DNA from: Apiosordaria backusii
Taxonomy: Eukaryota > Ascomycota > Sordariomycetes > Sordariales > Lasiosphaeriaceae
Reading direction: 5' to 3'
Assembly: GCA_030549205.1 (NCBI GenBank)
Contig: JAUKTV010000030.1
Location: forward strand, 62,001 to 126,000
DNA length: 64,000 nucleotides
The notes beneath the pieces are model-generated. The model made no database searches, was not told the origin of the DNA, and worked only from the letters and a program-made list of their open reading frames with translations. Position 1 is the first letter of the stretch, and each line of letters opens with the position of its first letter. Below, one piece after another: positions 57,572-64,000 of the stretch. Made by a program: the position numbers and the translations under genes.

Positions 57572-59772
57572 TCAAAGTCTAGATCGCGCCCTATTTCACA
57601 CCGTTAGTCCATTTGATATACCGCCAGCAAACGATGAGATTGTGTGCCAACATACCTAGTTCTGACCGCATAATAATTTGTTTCATCCGGCCCCTCCCAC
57701 TCGAGATCGTCATCATCCAGAGGCTCTGGAAACCACCGCACTCCCACGTTTGAACTCTCAACATTGAAGACCCTGACCAGAATATACGCGTTGTTTGGAT
57801 CACCGTGGTACCTTTTCATCTGCAATGTTCACTGTTAGGATCTATTGTATGTGTTGCCTGGGCACCGCAGACCGAAGGGGGGGTCAAGACTAACTAGCTC
57901 CCTTTGGTTCACGCTCACGCTCAATGTCGTCTCGCATCTACCCGGCGTGCTCTTCACCTCCAGGTGGTATCTCGTCTTTTTAGACCAGCCGGGCAGCATT
58001 CGGACGCCTTGTTGGCGTAAAACTTCGTGCATTGCGCCGGTGGTGTCACGGTAGGTGAAGTCGGCGTAGTACTTTTCTTTGTAGATCGGGAAGGGTGGGT
58101 ATCGGTCGCGGAGGTTGCGGAGGCCGCTGGTCCAGTTGCTTTCGCCGGAGAAGTTGGGGAGGTTGTGCTGGGTGAGGAGGTCGAAGATCTGGGGGGTGGG
58201 GTGGTTTGGGGTTAGTGGGTGTAGAAGGCGAGATAAGGTACCTAGGTAGGGAGAGAATAGGGGGAAGGGAAAACATGGGGAGGGCACTGTGCTTACGTAT
58301 TCCTCTCCGCGATAGCCGACTTCTTCGTTGCGTGTTCCCCGGTTCCGAGGGACTTGGATGTCGGCTTGAGGCTCTTGAGCGGCCAGCTGATCAAGTTCGA
58401 TGATGGTGGAGGGCCCTGTGTCGCTTACCCACTCTGCTATTGCTGGCTCTCGTCTTGTGACCGCGTACTGTCTCGAGGGTGCATTGTCGGATGGCGGGTG
58501 TATTGATGTCGGGTGTACTGATGGCGGGTGTACTGGTGGCGGCTGTACTGGTGGCGGCTGCACTGGTGGCGGCTGTACTGGTGGCGGCTGTACTGGTGGC
58601 GGGTGTAATGATGATGGGTAGTATGATGGACTGGGTGTAGGTTGTATCACTGGTATATATGTCGATAGACTGTCTGCATGTGGCGCCGCTGGCTGGTATC
58701 TCCCCTGTTCTGAATTCCATGTTGACTCTCGAGTATTTGATCCGGCTAAAGCTGCCCTCACTGGTGGCGAATCGTCTCTCTGTGTTTCCATGGGCGGCCA
58801 CAATTCTGGCCTCTGCCGCTGTCTCCATGACTCTTGTGTCCATGGCGGCCCGCTCGGTGGCTCTGGCCTCGATGACCAGTGTGTATTGTATCCATACCTC
58901 GATGGCTCTGGGTTCCATGTATCGCGGTACCTGTATTCTTCCTCGCGAGCAAAGCAGCAGCCTACAAGGCTGGTAAGAACTTGAAGCGCCGCGGCTACAA
59001 AGACAACGATTGTAACCGGAGCGACATATCCTCTCTTGTTCACTGCCGCGTGCATGCCGTAATGCACGGAGAGCGTTGCGAGTGTTCCGGCGGTGATGGC
59101 TATCAGGCCGCTCATGGCTGAGAGAAAATAGACCGATCGAGTTGCCGTATCAAACAGGGACCAAAAAAGGAAAACAATGTCTAGAACAATGGCGACAATG
59201 ATCAACGCGGCGCTGGCTTTGATCAGAGCCACAGACTTGGCTTCCTTGTCACGTAAGACAGAAGAGTCGAGGCGGGTAAGTGTGCTATTCCATGACACCA
59301 AAACTTTGTTGATGGATCGTTCTTGGGCGTTATCATCAACAAAGCTTCTCAAAGAGTCTTCGACAATCGTCAGTATATTCTGAGTTGGTAAGAATGCTCG
59401 TCGACAGTGAGTCTTGTGTCTTTCCTCTGAGTAGATGTCGCAGATGCCCGAGATTCCACCATACCAGTAGGATGGCAGATTGGGATGAAGAAGGTCGGCG
59501 GCTGCGCTTCCGGTCTCATTGAATGCTTGACTGTGTAATTCCTCCGCTAGAAGTGCAACATTGACCTGGTAAAGAGCAAGGTCTTTAACAGCAGGGGAAA
59601 CGCAACTGAAAAAGAACAGAAAGTTGGCGACCAGGCTCACTGTTGTGGTAGACATTGATGTCAGCAATATTAACACATATTTCGACTGTGTGTAATAGAA
59701 AAGTCGGGATTATCTTCGGTATGAAAACTTACCAACAGCAAAAGCCGCCACGCCAAACCCTGAACACTCCAT
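57572..59772 (-). CDS. Sur7/PalI-like four-TM protein fused to a NO VEIN-type (DUF3883-like) PD-(D/E)xK domain
   Basis: Five exons (59772-59733, 59639-58297, 58188-57895, 57819-57656, 57590-57572), all GT..AG and in phase, give about 619 residues. TM1 lies near residues 10-30 (VANFLFFFSCVSPAV). A Cys-containing outer loop follows (YWYGGISGICDIYSEERHKTHC), then three TM spans at about 150-250 (ALIIVAIVLDIVFLFWSLF, MSGLIAITAGTLATLSV, VTIVVFVAAALQVLTSLVGC). This is the Sur7/PalI layout. A cytosolic Pro-rich region has PPPVQ repeats. The C terminus reads GEEYIFDLLTQHNLPNFS, NWTSGLRN, YYADFTYRDTTG, YHLEVKSTPG and NNAYILVRVFNV. This is the pattern of the C-terminal domain of NO VEIN/sacsin-like proteins, with D..ExK residues of a nuclease-like fold. 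I infer a plasma-membrane protein carrying a nuclease-like module. The last exon is uncertain. Confidence 0.75.
58490..58620 (-). repeat. 15-bp coding repeat (PPPVQ units)
   Basis: About eight units of GGCGGCTGTACTGGT (plus strand) encode successive PPPVQ/PPPVH pentapeptides in the linker of the four-TM fusion protein. The unit length keeps the frame. Confidence 0.85.
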
Positions 59773-60318
59773 TCTGTCTGTACTGAGCAACCGCTACGAG
59801 AAGGAGAAAAAAAGTCGATGCACTTTGTCCAGGAGAGAATTGACTTGGAGGCAGATCATGGATATCTAACACATCTGTCGACGATTCCCCCTATTCGGCA
59901 GCAGGTCCTGCAATTTCAAATATTGCGCCCATCTTTACCAAGAACTGACGAGCTGACCTTGAGGGCCTCAGCTTGCCGCCCTCCAGCATGACCTGGCGCT
60001 TAGGCGAACATTTCCAGAGGCACGACAAGGCAACCATGCATGACCAAGGGGTGGCTAACCTTGGAATGGAAATGTGGCTGTGGCTAGAACATATATGCCA
60101 AGGCTGTGTGTAACTCAAAGCTATTGCATCAGAACAAAAACAAATCTGGCGAGAATTGGACGTTGTTAAGGTGCTTCGTAATGTTGGGTACGACGGTGTA
60201 TCACTTTCAAGCTAATGTCTATGCGGGCCGCAAAAATCTCTTCTTTTCACATCTGAGACTTCGTATACACAACACCACCGGCACCTATGACCACAACCCA
60301 AAGATGCATCATCTCCTA
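59773..60318. other. Intergenic, nothing recognised
   Basis: Promoter of the four-TM fusion gene (minus) and 3' flank of the F-box-like gene. No gene is seen. Confidence 0.5.
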
Positions 60319-61767
60319 TTAGAGGGGAAACTGCTCCCGCACGTCAAAATCACTCCACTCCTCTTCCCATTGTCTCATCAGCAGCTCCTTCCCACCTGAC
60401 CGTATCAACCTTTCAGCATCCCAAAAAATATATCCCCAGCGAGCAATGGACTCGGGAATACAGCTTCCATATAAGTTGCTGTACGTACCTCCCCACATCA
60501 AAGTCCAAGCCAGAGGTGGGGGTGGATCTTTATCACCATCCTGATCATGCCAAGTTGAAACGTCTCCCACAAAGATCATTGGCTCACGTTTCTTCTCCTT
60601 TTCATCCCGTTCAGTTGGGTTATCACTCCGGTAATAGTGGTATCTTTCCGTGTCCAGTGCTCCATCCATCATATCCAGAAATGGACCTCTGGCAATTTGC
60701 GGCTGTATGGTAACCACAAGGTCTTCATGCTGTCCGTGGTCGTTTGTGTTGTAAGGGGTCTTAATCAAGACAGCGTGCAGCAGATCAAGGCCGCGGGAAG
60801 CCGTCCCAAGTTGATATTCACTTCGATCATATGTGGAATCGGTGCCACGGGCAAGAAAGTCGAAGGCTCCATCTGGAGTGGGTGGCCGTTGCTGGGTGTT
60901 AAATCTTGGGTTGTCAGGGTGAAGATCAGCCGCGATAGATTGGAAGACTTTGTCGTAACGGCTAACAACATAGCCGAATATGCACCGAACCTCCTCGAGC
61001 TCAAATGCTGTGAAGTTGGATAGGAAAGCTTGAAAAATGGTGTTATGCCCAGAGACAAAGTATGAGCGGGAGCGATCTCCTATATAACGTCCCAGTCCAA
61101 AGAGATTGCACATGAGCTGAAAGCGATACATGGCTCGAACCATTCGCATGGTTTCGGTACTGCTCAGCGCATCCCAGTCGGTAGTTCGAGTCCATTCTCC
61201 ACGAACATCGAGTCCGAGGTTGCGCAATGCCCATTCAGCGAATCGATGTATCAAAGGGCAAACAATCTTGCAATGGAAACGCACCATAGCGTCCACTTGT
61301 GTGTTAGTCATTTGGTTCAAAAGATGGAAAAGGGCAGACGGGTCGGATAAGCGGTCTCGTATGTACGCGCCGATCATTTTTTGGACAGAGTCCAATTGAC
61401 GGCGATTTCGATTTGTTAGAAAGTGATCCTCGCCAGTGAGATAGGTGTAGACTGCGTCGGGGGTGGAGAGATGCAGCGTCTGGAAGAGGCATTGCCGACG
61501 GATATACTTAGGGTCCAGCAAGTACTGTTGCAAATAGACGGGAGACGCGCGGATAAAGACAAACAAGTCCTTAAGAGTGAGAGCAGACAGAATAAGCCGT
61601 CTTATTTCGGAAGGAAGGGCTTCGAGAGGTGCGTCCGCCGGAGTGCAATTGTTGGCTGCAGTGAATTGTTGTCGTTTGGTGATGATACGTTTAAGAGGGT
61701 TTGTCGAGCCAGATTGCGAGCTCCGAATTTGGGCAGATCGTTTGAACTTGGAGAGAATATGATTCAT
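60319..61767 (-). CDS. F-box-like protein of unknown function
   Basis: 482 residues from the start MNHILSKFKRSAQIR at 61767. The frame is open upstream to 62070, but that extension is unlike coding sequence. Residues about 45-90 read PLEALPSEIRRLILSALTLKDLFVFIRASP, then LLDPKYI, the pattern of a degenerate fungal F-box. The remainder is helical, without a recognised domain, and includes GMYRFQLMCNLFG-like stretches and a C-terminal acidic tail. Fungal F-box proteins of this sort usually act as substrate receptors for SCF ubiquitin ligases, but the substrate is unknown. No introns are apparent. Confidence 0.7.
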   Translation of the reverse strand: MNHILSKFKRSAQIRSSQSGSTNPLKRIITKRQQFTAANNCTPADAPLEALPSEIRRLILSALTLKDLFVFIRASPVYLQQYLLDPKYIRRQCLFQTLHLSTPDAVYTYLTGEDHFLTNRNRRQLDSVQKMIGAYIRDRLSDPSALFHLLNQMTNTQVDAMVRFHCKIVCPLIHRFAEWALRNLGLDVRGEWTRTTDWDALSSTETMRMVRAMYRFQLMCNLFGLGRYIGDRSRSYFVSGHNTIFQAFLSNFTAFELEEVRCIFGYVVSRYDKVFQSIAADLHPDNPRFNTQQRPPTPDGAFDFLARGTDSTYDRSEYQLGTASRGLDLLHAVLIKTPYNTNDHGQHEDLVVTIQPQIARGPFLDMMDGALDTERYHYYRSDNPTERDEKEKKREPMIFVGDVSTWHDQDGDKDPPPPLAWTLMWGGTYSNLYGSCIPESIARWGYIFWDAERLIRSGGKELLMRQWEEEWSDFDVREQFPL

Positions 61768-62559
61768 ATTGATTGCTATTTTTGTAAAATACGTATGAGA
61801 GTCTCTCCTGTGAAGAAAGAATAAGTTGGGTAAGTTTGATGACGGGAGTTGGTGAGCGAAGGTTGTTTTTTTGTTTGCTGCGGCGCAGCTGGTGTCGAAG
61901 CTTGGTCTGTGACCACCAATGCAGCCTGCACGTGATACGGTTATGCATAAAGGACAGTGCAAATTCGCACACACTCTAAAGCCAGGCATGATTTGCACTG
62001 GACGGACACTACAATGAGCCCTCCAAGGTTTCGAAGGTGTTTTATGCTTTTCTGTTGGCCTTTTTCTCATTCAGTCGAGGCACAATGGACCCTCTGCTAA
62101 TCCCTTTTGAAACTTGTTTCGTGCAAGTTCAACACAGAAATACCTCCAGAATGATAGCTAGTCGCCTCCTATTTTCGGTATCATGAGCTGTTTGAACGAG
62201 AGTTCGGACCACGGTCAGGTCAGAAGCTATAGACGTGGCTGCAGTTTGAAGACCTGGGGTGCCTGTCTAAAGAACCCGAGTGCATTGACTGCATGTGTCT
62301 AGCAAAGTCACTGTGATGTACAAATAGATGTCAAGCCTTCCCTTGATGGAATTGAATCGTCTTCTTGTGATCATTCCCATCGCCTTCGTTTATTAGATAT
62401 CTTCGTCTGGTCTGGAACCAACTTGCAGTGAAGATCCATCACCTTTGAGACATCTCGTTACTTCAACAACTACTGTGCTCTCTCCGATTTCAAGAAACTA
62501 CACTACCTCATTTCGTTTGACCAGATCTCAAAGTAGTGAACCAGCAAACAACACCTACG
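61768..62559. other. Divergent intergenic region
   Basis: Promoters for the F-box-like gene (minus) and the coiled-coil gene (plus). No gene or repeat is recognised. Confidence 0.5.
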
Positions 62560-63644
62560 ATGTGTCAGACCTGCAAACAGCACCGCAAGTTCTTGTCTGG
62601 GTGTATAGATGGGCATGGACCTGCCCGTACCCAATCGCCGCCCCTGGCACCTCGCCCGGTAAGACTCCTTTGCGTGGGATCTCTAGATTCATGAACTCCA
62701 CATACATGTATCCTTTCAAAACAAAGAAACAGAATTCAGATAAAATTTGTTACTTACATTCTTCCATATTCGTTTAGGTATATGTACCCCCTCAGCGTCC
62801 CACTGTCGCGATAGACCCACGAAGGAGCAGAACTCCATCTCGCACTTCCGTTCCCGCTCCTGAAAGACGGGATTCTCGTGCAAGTAGATCCAGCGTGGAC
62901 TCAACAGCGACGGTGCAATCTGCTCACTCCCTGGCATCTCTGGCAAGGAGGATCAGTCGGGAGCTCTACCCTGATGAGGCTGCTGTGGCCAGTCTTAGGA
63001 CCTGGGCCGAGAACCTGAACTTGTACATACCACGGGGACCTTGGGCACCGGAGGTCCTTGCCGAATATGATGAGTACAAGCGGCTTGGCCAGGTTTGCAA
63101 ACGTGACGGAGATGCATTCAAAAGTCAATGGCGACGAACTTCGAAGAACGCGACTGTTGAGGAACACCTTGAGCGCGCTGAGCTGGCCCTGAGAGCAGCT
63201 GAATCCGCTTACAAGGCAGGCAAAGCCAGGTTGAATTTCTTGCTCACTTATCAAGACGCTTATAGCAACAAGCAGTCTGTTCTCAACCATATCGGTGAGA
63301 TAGAGATAGAGCTCGAGAAGGCCCGAGACAGGCTCGGTGATGTTAGGCTTAACCACAAAAGTAAGTTTTACTCGGCCCGTTTAACCCTTCTTACCCCAAG
63401 ATCCACGTGATATCTGCGAGGTGTAGCATAAGTTTGGCTGATTCTTTTTCAACTTCAACAGATCTCTTCGTCGCCCATGGTAGAGACTCCGACCCAGCCG
63501 TCTTTCGTTGATATGTGCAGATTCATTGAGTTTGATGAACATCAGGATGGAGAGACAGACGCTCGAAAGGGTGATGAGCGATTAGAAGCCGGTACAGAAA
63601 CACTGTGGTGTGGCACATTGCCCGCTCTTGAGCTGGATCTCTAA
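62560..63644 (+). CDS. Coiled-coil protein with N-terminal CxxC motif, unknown function
   Basis: Three exons (62560-62658, 62778-63360, 63484-63644) are in phase and give about 280 residues. Exon 1 has MCQTCKQHRKFLSGCIDGHG, a short Cys/His cluster. Exon 2 has a basic Ser/Arg/Pro linker (RRSRTPSRTSVPAPERRDSR) and then a long charged helix (about residues 110-225; EEHLERAELALRAAESAYKAG, IGEIEIELEKARDRLGD), likely a coiled coil. Exon 3 encodes a short acidic tail (MCRFIEFDEHQDGE). An alternative acceptor at 63462 would instead give KNLFVAHGRDSD and a stop. I recognise no family. Confidence 0.65.
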
Positions 63645-64000
63645 GAGTGGCTAGGTTGGCACGCCCTGGACAAAAAAGCTGGCACCGCTACCTGCACAGC
63701 CTACCACATAAACTATTAGATATATGCGTTCCGACTGCAATCGAAGGCCTATTACACCATTTTAAGGCCTGTCGACTACCTTTAAAGGTCTATCGGCTAT
63801 CTTTTGAGGCCTAACGGCTATCTTGCGTGGTCTGTCAACAGTGTTTTGATGCCTGTTAAACACTTGCAGTACCGGTTTTTTTGTCCACCGAGTGGTTGGA
63901 TACATTAAGAAAGCGGACATGGTAGCTGGGCTTTGCAATTGCATTTAGATTGCTATTACACTACCTGATATTCAAGGCTCTTGAAGAATCATTTGACACG
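63645..64000. other. Window end, intergenic
   Basis: 3' flank of the coiled-coil gene, containing the 21-bp repeat. No convincing gene before the window ends. Confidence 0.5.
63744..63855 (-). repeat. 21-bp tandem repeat, about five copies
   Basis: Units of 21 b (AAGGCCTATCGGCTATCTTTT and variants) lie at the right end. On the minus strand they encode a heptad-length repeat (RPLKVVD, RPQKIAD and variants) at the C-terminal end of a 60-codon open frame (63944-63762). Confidence 0.6.

Noticed and set aside
61768..62070. Upstream extension of the F-box-like protein
   Set aside because: Composition unlike coding sequence, and a good start MNHILSKF lies directly before the conserved part.
1..64000. 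tRNA or rRNA genes and CRISPR arrays
   Set aside because: No cloverleaf consensus boxes, rRNA segments or regularly spaced identical repeats with unique spacers were seen; the repeats found are plain tandem arrays.

Overview
The window is nuclear DNA of a filamentous ascomycete, most likely a sordarialean (Podospora/Chaetomium-like) fungus. Three things point there. Genes carry many short (about 40-120 b) GT..AG introns. The GH45 endoglucanase closely resembles Humicola-type enzymes. Two long AT-rich blocks (1-9.25 kb and 36.97-40.97 kb) show a repeat-induced point mutation (RIP) signature: TpA in excess, CpA/TpG almost absent, CpG retained, and transposon reading frames riddled with stops.

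Layout. 1-9250 is a RIP-mutated block with a minus-strand chromodomain Gypsy retrotransposon. It ends abruptly at a 5'-truncated SH3b-CHAP peptidoglycan-hydrolase-like gene. 10.4-13.9 kb holds a small secreted Cys-rich protein and a large membrane protein of unknown role. 15.3-25.6 kb is a housekeeping core: NUDT5-like Nudix hydrolase, histidine phosphatase, CTNNBL1 (spliceosome), V-ATPase subunit G, Pet117 (cytochrome oxidase assembly) and RPB2. 27.6-29.9 kb holds a secreted GH45-CBM1 endoglucanase and a secreted protein with a ParB/sulfiredoxin-like motif.

30.9-42.6 kb is an accessory region. It holds a HET-domain gene, a 16-bp minisatellite, a NO VEIN/sacsin-like protein that lacks its N-terminal ATPase, and the RIP-mutated DNA transposon (about 61-bp terminal inverted repeats, relic DDE_3 transposase) that abuts its broken 5' end. 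42.6-54.4 kb holds an astacin-type metzincin without a signal peptide, a conserved acidic protein, a LaeA-like methyltransferase, a secreted cupredoxin, a second HET gene and an NmrA-like oxidoreductase.

54.7-64 kb holds an amidase whose catalytic signature is disrupted, a protein joining a Sur7/PalI-like four-TM module to a NO VEIN-type (DUF3883-like) PD-(D/E)xK domain, an F-box-like protein and a coiled-coil protein.

The most unusual items are the four-TM/DUF3883-like fusion, the transposon-broken NO VEIN-like gene near a HET gene, the secreted DNRR-motif protein and the truncated CHAP gene. HET and NO VEIN-like genes beside transposon islands are typical of fungal allorecognition or defence loci, but no dedicated gene cluster can be proven from sequence alone.
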